Numbered from the stretch's first letter, positions 28,169 through 38,256 are shown. The stretch: DNA of 64,000 nucleotides from Enterococcus quebecensis (GCF_001730365.1 NZ_MIKB01000014.1:1-64000); one strand, 5' to 3'. The notes: generated by a model from the letters alone, not told the origin. Numbers and translations: made by a program.

Positions 28169-29977
28169 ATGACTTATTCGCTCATTTGGGATTTAGACAG
28201 CATCTTTCCTGGCGGCAGCCACTCAGCACAACTTGAACAACGAATGAAAGAACTAAATGAACAAAGCAACAACTATCATGAGTTGATTAATCAATGGAAA
28301 CCAGAAAATGATACTGATTATCAAGGATTAAAAGAAATTTTAAGTTTGCAAGGAATCATCAGTGATGGTTTTTCACAATGCAATAGCTTTATCACGGCTT
28401 TACTATCTGCAGATACAAAAGATAAAAAAGCTAAAATTTTATCTGGTGATCTTTTGGCTTTATTACCTGCAATTCAACTAGCTGAAACCATTTTCAGCAA
28501 AAAATTAACAGCAATTTCTGATGAGCATTGGCAAAAGTTAACAGCTCTCCCTGCTTTTGAGTCGATCGCCTTTCGCCTAAATGAGATTCGTCGTGACGGT
28601 AAACAATTACTTTCTGAACAGGAAGAAAATATTATTAATACTCTGGCTTTAGATGGGCTGAACGCTTGGAGCAGTCATTACGACACAATCGTCGCTAGCA
28701 TCACGATTCCTTTTAAAGAAGATAATCAATCAACAACATTACTTTCAGCTGGACAAGCATTTAATCGTATGATGAGTGATCCTAATCCAGATGTTCGATC
28801 TGAATTATTCACAGAATGGGAAAAAGCTTGGAGTGATAAAGCACCCTTATTAGCAGATACCTTGAATCATTTAGACGGATTCCGTTTGAATCAGTACAAG
28901 TTACACGGTGTCACTGATTTCTTAGAACAACCATTAAATTATAACCGCATGCAAAAAGAAACACTTGATGTTATGTGGGCGACAATTCAAAAAAATAAAC
29001 AACCCTTTATTGACTTTCTAACACGTAAAGCCCAATTGTTTGGAAAAGAAAAAATGGACTGGCAAGATCAAGATGCACCAATTATCTTAGGTGATTTGAA
29101 AGAAAAAACGTATCCTTTTGACGAGGCGGCCGAATTTATTTTAGAAAATTTCGAAAAATTCAGTCCTAAGATGGCTACATTTGCTAAAGAAGCTTTTGAA
29201 AAGAGCTGGATTGAAGCGGAAGATCGTCCTGATAAACGTCCAGGTGGATACTGTACTGAATTGCCTGAAACCAAGGAATCTAGAATATTCATGACTTTTG
29301 GGAATTCAATCAATGAAGTTGCAACACTTGCTCACGAACTAGGCCATGCTTTCCATAGTAGCGTGATGTGGGATCTTCCAACACTTGATCGAGAATATGC
29401 TATGAACGTAGCTGAAACAGCTAGTACATTCGCAGAATTGATCGTTGCAGATGCCACACTCAAAAAAGCTGAAACACCAGAAGAAAAAATCAATTTGTTA
29501 GATACTAAAATGCAAAATGCAATTGCGATGTTTATGAATATCCACTCTCGTTTCATTTTTGAAAACAGCTTTTATGAAGCTCGTCAAAAAGGACTGCTTA
29601 GTGAAGATGCGATTACAGAATTGATGTTTGAGGCGCAAAAAGAGAGCTATCAAAATAGTTTAGGCACCTACCACCCTCATTTTTGGGCAAGCAAATTACA
29701 TTTCTTTATTGATGACGTGCCGTTTTATAACTTTCCTTACACATTTGGGTATTTGTTCAGTATGGGAATTTATGCTTATGCAAATAAACAAGGCAGTGAC
29801 TTTGAAGACCAATACATTGCTTTGCTTAGAGACACTGCAGCAATGACTTCAGAAGATTTAGCTAAGAAACATTTAGGTGTAGATTTAACAAAACCAGACT
29901 TTTGGCAAGCAGGAATTGATCAAGTTATCAAAGATGTGAATGAATTTATGGAATTAACGGAAGATTATATTAAATAG
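28169..29977 (+). CDS. pepF: Oligoendopeptidase F family (M3B) metallopeptidase
   Basis: Cytosolic zinc peptidase acting on oligopeptides, 602 aa as usual for the pepF/M3 clade. The zinc motif is H389-E390-x-x-H393 in ATLAHELGHAFHSS, with the third ligand expected in the following helix (YAMNVAETASTFAEL). The start is preceded by AGTAGGA and an extended -10 (TGC-TATACT) about 30 bp further up. It is monocistronic and ends in a terminator. Confidence 0.93.
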   Translation: MTYSLIWDLDSIFPGGSHSAQLEQRMKELNEQSNNYHELINQWKPENDTDYQGLKEILSLQGIISDGFSQCNSFITALLSADTKDKKAKILSGDLLALLPAIQLAETIFSKKLTAISDEHWQKLTALPAFESIAFRLNEIRRDGKQLLSEQEENIINTLALDGLNAWSSHYDTIVASITIPFKEDNQSTTLLSAGQAFNRMMSDPNPDVRSELFTEWEKAWSDKAPLLADTLNHLDGFRLNQYKLHGVTDFLEQPLNYNRMQKETLDVMWATIQKNKQPFIDFLTRKAQLFGKEKMDWQDQDAPIILGDLKEKTYPFDEAAEFILENFEKFSPKMATFAKEAFEKSWIEAEDRPDKRPGGYCTELPETKESRIFMTFGNSINEVATLAHELGHAFHSSVMWDLPTLDREYAMNVAETASTFAELIVADATLKKAETPEEKINLLDTKMQNAIAMFMNIHSRFIFENSFYEARQKGLLSEDAITELMFEAQKESYQNSLGTYHPHFWASKLHFFIDDVPFYNFPYTFGYLFSMGIYAYANKQGSDFEDQYIALLRDTAAMTSEDLAKKHLGVDLTKPDFWQAGIDQVIKDVNEFMELTEDYIK

Positions 29978-29984
29978 AATAAGT

Positions 29985-30018
29985 GAAGTTTCAACTGAAA
30001 AAGTTGAAACTTCTTTTT
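29985..30018 (+). terminator. Terminator of pepF
   Basis: The stem GAAGTTTCAACT / AGTTGAAACTTC (29985-30013) is followed by TTTTTAT. Confidence 0.88.
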
Positions 30019-30028
30019 ATATTTGTAC

Positions 30029-30062
30029 AAAAAAAGAACCAGACAGATGTCTGATTCTTAAA
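30029..30062 (-). terminator. Terminator of sagA
   Basis: A hairpin centred near 30047 (AAGAATCAGACA with TGTCTGGTTCTT on the minus strand) ends in a run of T. Confidence 0.8.
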
Positions 30063-30080
30063 TTAGTTAGTTTAATTAGA

Positions 30081-31382
30081 TTACATACGTACTGCAAAGC
30101 TTGGTGTGAATGAACCAACATTGCTGTACTCAACGCCTGTACTTTCGTTACCAGCGTGGATATAACCGCCGCCACCTGTAGCAATTGCTACGTGGTAAGA
30201 AGCGCCTGGGCTACCCCAGAAATATAAATCTCCTGGTTGTGCTTCAGCTACAGAAATACGTACGCCAGCACTTTCTTGAGCTACTGTATAACCACCGACA
30301 TTACGGCCAGTTGAATTCATGAATGCATAGTAGACTAAACCAGAACAGTCAAAACTGTTAGGTCCTTTAGAACCCCAAACATATGGTTTACCAACTTGTG
30401 CTGCAGCAATAGAGATTGCTGAACCGCCAGTTGCTGGTGGTGGTGTTACTTGACCGCCGCCACCGCCGTTGTTAGGTGGTGTTACTTGACCGCCGCCACC
30501 GCCATTGTTACTTGGTGGTGTTACACTGCCGCCACCAGTAGAAGGTGTTGTTACTTCACCAGTTCCAGTGCCTTCTGCTGAACCACTTGTAGTTTGTTCA
30601 GTAGATGATGACGTTGAGCTTGCTGTTGTTTTAGCAGCTTCCTCTGCTGCTTTCTTAGCATTTGCAGCAACTACTTTTTCTTGCTCAGCAATACGTGCTT
30701 GTTCTGCGATTGCTGCTTCTTTTTCTTTTACTAAGCCAGCTTTTTGATCTTCAGCAGTTGCTCTTTCAGCAGCTAAAGTTGTTTGTAATACGTTCAATTC
30801 AGCTTCTGCTTTTACAAGATCACCTTTTTGAGCTTCAAGTTCTACTTGACTCTCTTGAAGTGCTTGAACTTTTTCTTCGTTTTCAGCTTTTTTAGATTCT
30901 ACTGATTTTTTATCTTCTTGTTGTTGTTTTACCAATTGGTTGTTTGCATTAACGATTGTAGACATTGCAGTTATACGAGTGATTGCATCAGAAACTGATT
31001 TTGCGTTTAATAATGCATCCATATAACTAGTGCTGTTACCGTTAACTTGAACGTCACGTGCTTGGTTTTGGATAGCACCTTCACGTTTTTCGATACGTTT
31101 TGTTAATTGAGTAATTTCTTTTTCTAAGTTTGCAGAAGTTTCTCTTAATTTACCTTGTTCAGCGATTAAAGTTTCTGCTTTTTCGTTAATAGAAGCTACT
31201 TGACTTTGTACTGCAGCCACTTGGCTTTGTGCGTCCGCTTCTTTTGATTTCAATCCAGAAATTGCTTGATCTTTTTGTTGAATTTTCGAGTCCACTTCAT
31301 CTGCTAATGAAACTACCGGTGCTACTACAGGTGTAAGGGCTAATGTACAAACCATTAATAACGGTAATACGCTTTTCTTCAC
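30081..31382 (-). CDS. sagA: Secreted peptidoglycan hydrolase SagA (PcsB-like coiled coil plus NlpC/P60)
   Basis: Secreted DL-endopeptidase predicted to cut muropeptides at the septum. The 433-aa protein has a signal peptide (cleavage near SLADE), an N-terminal coiled coil (about 28-250), a Ser/Thr then Gly/Pro-rich linker and a C-terminal NlpC/P60 domain with C346 (FDCSGLVYY), H397 (SYHVAIA) and H409 (YIHAGN). The start is GTG 31382 with GGAGG 8 nt upstream. The linker DNA contains a 36-bp tandem repeat. E. faecium sagA likewise lies by mreCD. A WalR-like box overlaps its promoter. Confidence 0.92.
   Translation of the reverse strand: MKKSVLPLLMVCTLALTPVVAPVVSLADEVDSKIQQKDQAISGLKSKEADAQSQVAAVQSQVASINEKAETLIAEQGKLRETSANLEKEITQLTKRIEKREGAIQNQARDVQVNGNSTSYMDALLNAKSVSDAITRITAMSTIVNANNQLVKQQQEDKKSVESKKAENEEKVQALQESQVELEAQKGDLVKAEAELNVLQTTLAAERATAEDQKAGLVKEKEAAIAEQARIAEQEKVVAANAKKAAEEAAKTTASSTSSSTEQTTSGSAEGTGTGEVTTPSTGGGSVTPPSNNGGGGGQVTPPNNGGGGGQVTPPPATGGSAISIAAAQVGKPYVWGSKGPNSFDCSGLVYYAFMNSTGRNVGGYTVAQESAGVRISVAEAQPGDLYFWGSPGASYHVAIATGGGGYIHAGNESTGVEYSNVGSFTPSFAVRM
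30439..30510 (-). repeat. 36-bp tandem repeat in the sagA linker
   Basis: Two near-identical 36-bp units (30439-30474, 30475-30510) plus a partial third encode GGGGGQVTPPNN-type repeats. The unit is in frame, so copy number can vary without breaking sagA. Confidence 0.8.
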
Positions 31383-31470
31383 AATTCATTCCTCCGACTT
31401 TTTGCTTACTTAATATATTTGTTCATCTAAATGTTTGAGTAATTTTCATTCTTTTATTAACAACGAGATC

Positions 31471-31514
31471 ATTGTATCATACTCACATGTCATAAATATA
31501 AAGATAATGTTACA
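31471..31514 (-). promoter_or_regulatory. sagA promoter with WalR-like box
   Basis: Minus strand: extended -10 TGA-TACAAT (31471-31476). A box TGTAAC-N5-CTTTAT (31498-31514) starts exactly 38 nt upstream of the -10 and covers the -35 region. It matches 10 of 12 positions of TGTWAH-N5-TGTWAH, the WalR (YycF) consensus. The salB-like gene has the same layout. Confidence 0.6.
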
Positions 31515-31602
31515 GGAGTATTTCATTTTAGATGATGAAAAATGACAGTTTAAAATTGCTCTTTTTAATACGTTCCAAGCAGTTATTACTAGCTTACTAA
31601 TA

Positions 31603-31649
31603 AAAAAACAACCTGCAGCAAAAAACTCAATGAATTTTGCTGTAGGTTA
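31603..31649 (-). terminator. Terminator of the salB-like gene
   Basis: Stem 31611-31623 with 31635-31647, followed on the minus strand by a T7 run. Confidence 0.85.
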
Positions 31650-31668
31650 TTGAAATTTGTTAGTTTAA

Positions 31669-32997
31669 TTATCCTGGAAAGCGCCATACAACAGCTCTGA
31701 AGTTTGCTGCATATGGACTTGGCGTCCAACCAGTTGTTGTTGATACATAACCAGAACCTGCTGGATTATTAGATTCAACGATTTGAACTGAGCTACCATT
31801 AACACCCACGACTAAAACTGTGTGAACACCATCTAACCATGCATCTGGGCTAAGTGAATTTTCGTATTGCACAACATCACCAACTTGAACATCAGACCAA
31901 GATACTTGAACCGCACCTGATTGAGTGTACCCACTATGAGGACCTCCTGGTGAGAATCTAATTCCTGCTGCATTCAGCCAATTTTGTACAGCTACAATAC
32001 ACTCACCGCTTTGACCCCAACCCGTTGGATTGGTCTGCCCAACAGCGTTTAACGCAATTTGTGCCGCTCTTTTCTTAGCTGCTGACACGTTGCCGGTACC
32101 GATGCTGCTGCCACCGCCAGTACCTGGTTTACCTGCTGGTGTTTCTGAAACTGGTGCTGAAGGCGCTTGGCTCGTTGTACCATTTTCTGAAACAATATTG
32201 GTTTTAGCAAGACCAGGATTTGCAGCTTGCGCTTCGGCTAATTTAACCGCTGCTTCTGCTTCTGCTTTGCGTTGTGCTTCTTGATCTTTGGCTTGTTTTG
32301 CTTGTTCTTCTTCTAGTTTCTTTTGAGCTGCTGCTTTTTGACCAACATACTCAGATTTTTTATTTTCTTCTGTTGTACGTTGTGCTTCTAAATCATTTTT
32401 AGCAATTTCTTGTTGCAATTTCAACGTGTCTAAAGAAGCTTTTTTTGCATTTAATTCTTTTGTAGACGTTTCTAGTACAGAAATTTGTGTTTCTACTGAC
32501 TTCGTCTTTTTTTCTACATCTTTTTTATCAGAAGTTTGTTGTTCTAATAGATCATTATTCGCCTTAACTAGCGTTGTAATCCCTTGAACTCGACTAATTG
32601 CATCTGAAATTGATTCAGAATTAATGATTACGTCTAAATAGCTAGTGCTTGATCCGCTGACTTGAACATCTCTTGCTTGATTACGCATCTGTACTTCTCT
32701 TTTTTGAATGCGAACATTCAAATCAGAAATCTCACCGTATAATTTTGTGATTTCATCTTTAAGTGTTTTTTTCTTATCTGTTAATTCATCTATTTTTGCT
32801 GCTGTAGTCAACATATCTGATTCTATCAGCGCTAACTTCGATGCAGCTTCTGATTCTTTTGTTTTTAGCCCGTCGATAATTTGATCTTGTTGTTCGATCT
32901 TTGTATCATAGTCATCTGCGATTGCAGCAACAGGCAAAGCAATTGTGGTAAGGGTAACTGAACAAACCATCAATGCTGATAATATACTTTTTTTCAC
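31669..32997 (-). CDS. Secreted PcsB/SalB-like protein with papain-fold C-terminal domain
   Basis: Paralogue of SagA in its N-terminal half. The 442-aa protein has a signal peptide (cleavage near AIADD), a long PcsB-type coiled coil (about 28-260, with the shared NQARDVQVSGSSTSYLD motif), an Ala/Gly/Pro linker and a C-terminal domain of about 135 aa that is not NlpC/P60. That domain has a Cys in SGECIVAVQNWL and a His in DGVHTVLVVG, consistent with a CHAP-like papain fold as in E. faecalis SalB. GTG 32997 with GGAGG 9 nt upstream is preferred to the ATG six codons earlier, which overlaps the SD. Confidence 0.85.
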   Translation of the reverse strand: MKKSILSALMVCSVTLTTIALPVAAIADDYDTKIEQQDQIIDGLKTKESEAASKLALIESDMLTTAAKIDELTDKKKTLKDEITKLYGEISDLNVRIQKREVQMRNQARDVQVSGSSTSYLDVIINSESISDAISRVQGITTLVKANNDLLEQQTSDKKDVEKKTKSVETQISVLETSTKELNAKKASLDTLKLQQEIAKNDLEAQRTTEENKKSEYVGQKAAAQKKLEEEQAKQAKDQEAQRKAEAEAAVKLAEAQAANPGLAKTNIVSENGTTSQAPSAPVSETPAGKPGTGGGSSIGTGNVSAAKKRAAQIALNAVGQTNPTGWGQSGECIVAVQNWLNAAGIRFSPGGPHSGYTQSGAVQVSWSDVQVGDVVQYENSLSPDAWLDGVHTVLVVGVNGSSVQIVESNNPAGSGYVSTTTGWTPSPYAANFRAVVWRFPG

Positions 32998-33077
32998 TTT
33001 ATATTCCTCCGACATTTACTTTAGATCCTTTGTAATTTGAGTATTGTTTCGGTCTTATGTATTCTGACAATGAGATA

Positions 33078-33121
33078 ATTGTACCATAGCAGTATGACAC
33101 ACAGATAAACAGGATATTACA
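33078..33121 (-). promoter_or_regulatory. Promoter of the salB-like gene with WalR-like box
   Basis: Minus strand: extended -10 TGG-TACAAT (33078-33083) and box TGTAAT-N5-GTTTAT (33105-33121), at the same 38-nt spacing as in the sagA promoter. Confidence 0.6.
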
Positions 33122-33235
33122 AAATTGTTTCATACAGCAGAATAAAATAACATCCATATTTTAATCATTCATTCTTTAACTATCTAAAAAAAACTAAAAC
33201 AAAATTCCGAAGTGTACTAAAACTATAAAAAAAGA

Positions 33236-33751
33236 TTATTCGTTAGCGAATAATCTTTTCAATGGATAAGAAAAAATAACAAATATCAACATATTAAAGA
33301 GCAATGTCGGCCCTAAAACTTTCGTGATAAATAATAATGGTGCTACATTTGATAAATGAAAAATAATTTGTAAACTCACCGAAATCAACTCATACGTGGT
33401 CACAAAAATAATCATTCCAAAAAAGGCAGTCAACAAGTTGGTATGGACTACTCGTTGAAATCGATACATCATCATCACTGTCGCAGCTAATGCAACCGTG
33501 TAAATCCCGATGATACCAATATAGTAACTATCATAAACTAGCCCCAAAACTAAAGTTGTAATCAACAAATAGCGCTTAGATAAATTGGGTACAGCCATCA
33601 AAAAAGCCAACAGCATAAAATGAGCATTTGCAAAATAGACATTGTCTGTTAAATTTCCTGCTGCTAAAGTTAATTGACCATCGACCAGCATCAATAAAAA
33701 GAAAACTACTGGCGCATAGTATTTAACATTTTCTTTTCGTATTATGTGCAT
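33236..33751 (-). CDS. mreD: Rod shape-determining protein MreD
   Basis: Integral membrane protein of 171 aa with five to six hydrophobic segments, part of the MreCD complex guiding peripheral wall synthesis. GLVYDSYYIGIIGIYTVAL is the typical MreD loop. The start is 1 bp after the mreC stop, with GGGGGAG as SD, so translation is coupled. In cocci MreCD acts without MreB. Confidence 0.9.
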   Translation of the reverse strand: MHIIRKENVKYYAPVVFFLLMLVDGQLTLAAGNLTDNVYFANAHFMLLAFLMAVPNLSKRYLLITTLVLGLVYDSYYIGIIGIYTVALAATVMMMYRFQRVVHTNLLTAFFGMIIFVTTYELISVSLQIIFHLSNVAPLLFITKVLGPTLLFNMLIFVIFSYPLKRLFANE

Positions 33752-33752
33752 C

Positions 33753-34613
33753 TTACTCCCCCGCTCCAGCTAGTCTCTTAATAATCGTCACAACGGGAAT
33801 ATTATACATTTCAGCATAAGGTTTCACATAAACTTCTCGATCCAAACCATAGCTGTCTGGCTTCACTTTTTGAACCACACCGACTGGCAGATTCGCTGGT
33901 GAATTTTGACCTAAACCGGAAGTTTGAACAATATCGCCTTCTTTGATGTCCATGTCTCCGACTAACTGACTGATGATTAGGGTGTTTTCTTTATCATCAT
34001 AACTCTTTAGCAAGCCATAAGAATCGCCTTTTTCTGAATTGATTTGCACAGGAAAGTGATTTGAGTTTTGATTTTTAGAAGTCAACAACTCCACTTTAGA
34101 TGATGTGGCACTCACCTCTATTACACGACCAATCAATCCTTTTTGTGCCATAACTGCCATATTAGGCTCGATACCGTCATTTGATCCACGATCAACAACC
34201 AGTAAATTTTGCCACATATCAGGAGAACGCGTGATAACAGTTGCTGTCACTTTTTCGTAATTGCCCAATGTCTGGTTCAAATCTAATTCTTTTTTTAAGG
34301 CTTCATTTTCTTTTTTTAGGTTATCATTTTGAATGGATAGTTCACCGTAACCATCAATTCTTCCTTTTAAGCGTTCATTTTCATCATATGTTTTAAAAAG
34401 TGTGCTGATTGATGAAATACTATTGCCAACTACCTTGGCTGGAAAAGAAATTACTTTGTCGACGAATCCCACACTGTCATTGACCGCTGACTGACCCAGA
34501 TTATTTTTTCCACTAGTTGCTCTTTTAGCTGCGGTCAAACTAATAATCGTAACTACGATAATAACTACGATCAGTGTGATAATTATATTTTTATTTGGAT
34601 TAAATTTTTTCAC
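33753..34613 (-). CDS. mreC: Cell shape-determining protein MreC
   Basis: Bitopic membrane protein of 286 aa. One N-terminal membrane helix (about 10-27) is followed by a coiled coil (about 78-112, ENERLKGRIDGYGEL...KKENEALKKELDL) and the MreC beta-barrel domains (TRSPDMWQNLLVVDRGSNDGI, VQTSGLGQNSPANLPVGVV). The likely start is GTG 34613 (VKKFNPNKNIII), preceded by GGGGTG; the earlier ATG at 34673 lacks an SD and adds a non-conserved tail. It heads mreCD. Confidence 0.88.
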   Translation of the reverse strand: MKKFNPNKNIIITLIVVIIVVTIISLTAAKRATSGKNNLGQSAVNDSVGFVDKVISFPAKVVGNSISSISTLFKTYDENERLKGRIDGYGELSIQNDNLKKENEALKKELDLNQTLGNYEKVTATVITRSPDMWQNLLVVDRGSNDGIEPNMAVMAQKGLIGRVIEVSATSSKVELLTSKNQNSNHFPVQINSEKGDSYGLLKSYDDKENTLIISQLVGDMDIKEGDIVQTSGLGQNSPANLPVGVVQKVKPDSYGLDREVYVKPYAEMYNIPVVTIIKRLAGAGE

Positions 34614-34731
34614 ATTGACACCCCGAATAATCTTTAGACTGATAGCAATAATTTTACCACTAATTCCAGACAAACAAAAGAGCTGTGGTGCGTCTTTACC
34701 TATTTTTATTAAATAAAGTTATTTTCATAAA

Positions 34732-34767
34732 AAAGCAGAGCAGGCTGAATGCCTTACTCTGCTTTAC
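34732..34767 (-). terminator. Terminator of pnp
   Basis: Stem AAAGCAGAG (34732-34740) with CTCTGCTTT (34757-34765), followed by a T-run on the minus strand. Confidence 0.8.
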
Positions 34768-34799
34768 TTACATCTAAATCAAAAGCAAAATTTGTTTGC

Positions 34800-36914
34800 T
34801 TATTTTTCTTTATTTTCTTCCGTTAATAACGCTTTACGTGAAACATTGACACGACCTTGTTTGTCGATTTCAGTCACTTTTACAAGAACTTCATCGCCAA
34901 GTTTTACAACATCTTCTACATTGTTTACACGTTCATTGGCTAATTGAGAAATATGAACTAAACCATCTTTTCCTTTGATTAAGTTAACAAACGCACCGAA
35001 TTTTTCGATACGAACGACTTTACCAAGGTAAACTTGTCCAACTTCCACTTCTTTTGTCAATTCTTCAATGATCTTAATTGCTTTTTTGATCATATCTGCA
35101 TCAGCAGAGGCAATACTTACATTACCTTCTTGATCGATATCGATCTTAACGCCAGTTTCATCGATGATTCCATTGATTGTTTCTCCGCCTTTACCGATAA
35201 CATCTTTGATTTTGGCTGGAGCGATTTGGATCATTTCGATCTTCGGTGCGTATTTACTTAACTCTGAATGCGGCTCAGCAATCGTTGATGTCAATTCAGC
35301 AAGAATTTCCATACGAGCTTTTTTAGCTTGTGTCAATGCTTCTGTTAAGATTTGTTCAGTGATCCCTTGGATTTTAATATCCATTTGTAAAGCTGTAATT
35401 CCGTCTTTTGTTCCAGCTACTTTAAAGTCCATGTCGCCTAAGTGATCTTCTAGACCTTGGATATCTGTTAAAATTGTATAGTTTTCACCATCACTAACAA
35501 GTCCCATAGCGATTCCGGCAACTGGTGCTTTGATCGGTACACCGGCATCCATCAATGCCAAGATCCCAGCACAAATACTTGCTTGAGAAGAAGAACCATT
35601 TGATTCTAAGACTTCTGATACTACACGGATCATGTAAGGGAAATCTGCTTCACTTGGAATAACTTGCGCCATTGCACGTTCACCTAAGGCACCATGACCA
35701 ATTTCACGGCGACCAGGAGATCCAGCACGACCTGTTGAACCAACAGAGAATTGCGGGAAATTGTAATGGTGAATGAAACGTTTGCTATCTTCTACCCCTA
35801 AACCATCAATGATTTGGTGTTCACCAAGTGGTGCTAGTGTTACAACAGACAATGCTTGTGTTTGTCCTCGAGTGAATAATCCAGAACCATGAACACGCGG
35901 TAAAATACCGATTTCTGATGCTAATGGACGAATTTCATCTAACTTACGACCATCAGGACGGATTTTGTCGATTGTGATCAACTCACGAACCACGTCTTTT
36001 TCTAGATCTTCAGCGATTTGTTTCACTTCTTTAGCTACTTGCTCTTCATCTTCGTGACCAGCAAATTTTTCAGCGTATGCTTCTTTCAATTGATCTTTGA
36101 TAGCATCGATATTGACTTCACGAGCTAATTTTTCTTCTGTCATAACAGCTTCTTTCATTGAAGCGTAGTAAGCATCGAAGATTTCTTTTTTCAGATCAGC
36201 ATCTACTTGCAATAATTTGATTTCCATTTTTTCTTTACCGACAGCGGCAACGATTTCTTCTTGGAAAGCAACTAATTCTTTGATTGCATCAAAACCGAAA
36301 AGTAATGCACCAAGCATATCTTCTTCTGATACTTCTTTGGCACCACTTTCAACCATGTTGATGGCTTTTTTCGTTCCAGCAACGGTTAATTCGATATCTG
36401 TTTTTTCAGATTGTTCTACTGTTGGGTTTAGGACATATTCGCCATCTACACGACCAACATCAACACCTGCGATTGGTCCGTCAAATGGAATATCTGAAAT
36501 CGCTAATGCAAGAGATGAACCAAACATTGCCGCCATTTCTGGCGTACAATCTTGTTCTACACTCATTACTGTATTAGTGATTTGTACTTCATTACGGAAG
36601 CCTTCAGCAAACATTGGACGAATTGGACGGTCGATCAAACGAGCAGTTAACGTAGCACGTTCACTTGGACGTCCTTCACGTTTAATAAACCCACCTGGGA
36701 TTTTACCTACAGCGTACATTTTTTCTTCATAGTTGACTGTTAATGGAAAGAAATCGAAATCTCTCGCATCTTTTGAAGCAACAGCTGCACTTAAGACAAC
36801 TGTATCACCGTAACGAACTAATACGGCCCCATTTGCTTGTTTGGCTAACTGGCCAATCTCAACTTGTAAGGGACGTCCGCCCCAAGTCGTTTTAAACACT
36901 TTTTTTTCTGTCAT
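34800..36914 (-). CDS. pnp: Polyribonucleotide nucleotidyltransferase
   Basis: 3'-5' phosphorolytic exoribonuclease of RNA decay, 704 aa. Two RNase PH domains (about 1-230 and 310-540, with [20 protein letters not shown]) flank an alpha-helical domain. They are followed by KH ([12 protein letters not shown]) and S1 ([32 protein letters not shown]) domains. SD AAGGAG lies 12 nt before the ATG. It follows rpsO, the usual arrangement, but an intrinsic terminator lies between them. Confidence 0.97.
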   Translation of the reverse strand: MTEKKVFKTTWGGRPLQVEIGQLAKQANGAVLVRYGDTVVLSAAVASKDARDFDFFPLTVNYEEKMYAVGKIPGGFIKREGRPSERATLTARLIDRPIRPMFAEGFRNEVQITNTVMSVEQDCTPEMAAMFGSSLALAISDIPFDGPIAGVDVGRVDGEYVLNPTVEQSEKTDIELTVAGTKKAINMVESGAKEVSEEDMLGALLFGFDAIKELVAFQEEIVAAVGKEKMEIKLLQVDADLKKEIFDAYYASMKEAVMTEEKLAREVNIDAIKDQLKEAYAEKFAGHEDEEQVAKEVKQIAEDLEKDVVRELITIDKIRPDGRKLDEIRPLASEIGILPRVHGSGLFTRGQTQALSVVTLAPLGEHQIIDGLGVEDSKRFIHHYNFPQFSVGSTGRAGSPGRREIGHGALGERAMAQVIPSEADFPYMIRVVSEVLESNGSSSQASICAGILALMDAGVPIKAPVAGIAMGLVSDGENYTILTDIQGLEDHLGDMDFKVAGTKDGITALQMDIKIQGITEQILTEALTQAKKARMEILAELTSTIAEPHSELSKYAPKIEMIQIAPAKIKDVIGKGGETINGIIDETGVKIDIDQEGNVSIASADADMIKKAIKIIEELTKEVEVGQVYLGKVVRIEKFGAFVNLIKGKDGLVHISQLANERVNNVEDVVKLGDEVLVKVTEIDKQGRVNVSRKALLTEENKEK

Positions 36915-37084
36915 CTACTTATCTTCTCCTTTTTTCTTCGGAAAAGTTAGACTACTACTAAACAAATGAAAAGATTCAAAAGAATTGAGTCCTTTTATTT
37001 GGTTAGTAGATTCATTCAAACTTTCCAAAGATGATTAATTTTTAGTATTTTAAGGATACTTAACCTTCGCTTTTAAATAAGCTA

Positions 37085-37117
37085 AAAAGCGAGGTTCATT
37101 AAGAATCTCGCTTTTCC
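37085..37117 (-). terminator. Terminator of rpsO
   Basis: Stem AAAAGCGAG (37085-37093) with CTCGCTTTT (37107-37115), T-tract on the minus side. Because pnp lies beyond, partial readthrough may supply pnp transcripts. Confidence 0.8.
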
Positions 37118-37125
37118 TTTTTTGA

Positions 37126-37395
37126 TTAACGACGTAATCCTAAGCGTTGGATCAATTCGCGGTAACGTTGGATGTCAGTTTTACGTAAGTAAGCTAACAA
37201 GTTACGACGGTGTCCAATTTTTTTCATTAGTCCACGGTAAGAATGGTGATCTTTTTTGTGAACGCGAGCGTGTTCGTTCAAGTGATTGATATCAGCAGTT
37301 AATACAGCGATCTGTACTTCTGGTGAACCAGTATCTCCTTCATGACGAGCGTATTCGCTAATGATTTCGTTTTTCTTTTCTTTTGACATTGCCAT
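37126..37395 (-). CDS. rpsO: 30S ribosomal protein S15
   Basis: Binds the central domain of 16S rRNA. The start ATG 37395 ([12 protein letters not shown]) gives the standard 89 aa and has GAAGAGG upstream; the GTG three codons earlier is not needed. Conserved [13 protein letters not shown] and [19 protein letters not shown] are present. Confidence 0.97.
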   Translation of the reverse strand: MAMSKEKKNEIISEYARHEGDTGSPEVQIAVLTADINHLNEHARVHKKDHHSYRGLMKKIGHRRNLLAYLRKTDIQRYRELIQRLGLRR

Positions 37396-37520
37396 GTTTT
37401 TCACCTCTTCTTAATTAGTCATCTTCTTACTGAGTAATGCGTTGGTGATTCGCACAACCAAGTAAAAGACGGTATGTTTCCACACAGGTATACTTTACAG
37501 GAAAGCATCCATAAATGCAA
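37396..37520 (-). promoter_or_regulatory. rpsO promoter and possible structured leader
   Basis: Minus strand TTGCAT (37515-37520) and TAAAGT (37492-37497) are 17 bp apart. The leader of about 85 nt can form small hairpins (GTATAC..ATAC near 37473-37494 and TTGGT..ACCAA near 37443-37462), which might be an S15 autoregulatory site; this is speculative. Confidence 0.45.
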
Positions 37521-37679
37521 GACTAAGCTTAAATATCTGCATGTTTTTTGAACAATTTATCCCCTTTTTTAAAGCATTTATGATAAACTAAATAAGCGAA
37601 GAAATACACAATTAAATGGGATTGCTTTCCAAATAAGTTAAATCCATATTTGTAAAATAGTTGAAGGAGGAATTATCCC

Positions 37680-38243
37680 ATGATCACCATGGAGGATATT
37701 ATCCGTGAAGGAAACCCGACCCTTAGAGAAGTTGCATCAGAAGTTGCCTTACCGCTTTCTGCAGATGACATTAAGTTAGGGGAAGAAATGATGGAGTTTT
37801 TAAAAAATAGCCAAGACCCCGTCAAAGCAGCAGAATTAAAATTACGAGGCGGTGTAGGATTAGCTGCGCCACAATTAGATATTTCTAAACGAATCATAGC
37901 AGTTCACGTGCCAAGTGGCGATTTGGAAAATCCTGAACCGGTATTGAGTGCCGTAATGTATAATCCTAAAATCTTAAGCCATTCCGTACAAGATGCTTGT
38001 CTTGGCGAAGGCGAAGGTTGCTTGTCTGTTGACCGTGAAGTGCCAGGGTATGTGGTACGTCACAGCAAAATCACTCTTTCTTATGTTGATGCATCGGGTG
38101 AAAAACAAAAAATCCGCTTGAAAAATTATGAAGCAATCGTTGTTCAACATGAAATCGACCATTTGAATGGTGTAATGTTTTATGATCATATCAATCAAAA
38201 GAACCCATTCACCTTAAAAGACGGCGTATTGGTGATTGAATAA
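37680..38243 (+). CDS. def: Peptide deformylase
   Basis: Removes the N-formyl group from nascent proteins using a metal ion. The 187-aa protein has all three motifs: [18 protein letters not shown] and QHEIDHLNG, with the metal ligands Cys of motif 2 and both His of motif 3. The length and insertions are of the Gram-positive type 2 class. SD AAGGAGG precedes the ATG. It is monocistronic with a strong terminator. Confidence 0.96.
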   Translation: MITMEDIIREGNPTLREVASEVALPLSADDIKLGEEMMEFLKNSQDPVKAAELKLRGGVGLAAPQLDISKRIIAVHVPSGDLENPEPVLSAVMYNPKILSHSVQDACLGEGEGCLSVDREVPGYVVRHSKITLSYVDASGEKQKIRLKNYEAIVVQHEIDHLNGVMFYDHINQKNPFTLKDGVLVIE

Positions 38244-38256
38244 TTTTAAAGTAAGC

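Noticed and set aside
36217-36732. A 171-aa plus-strand ORF
   Set aside because: Antisense shadow of pnp.
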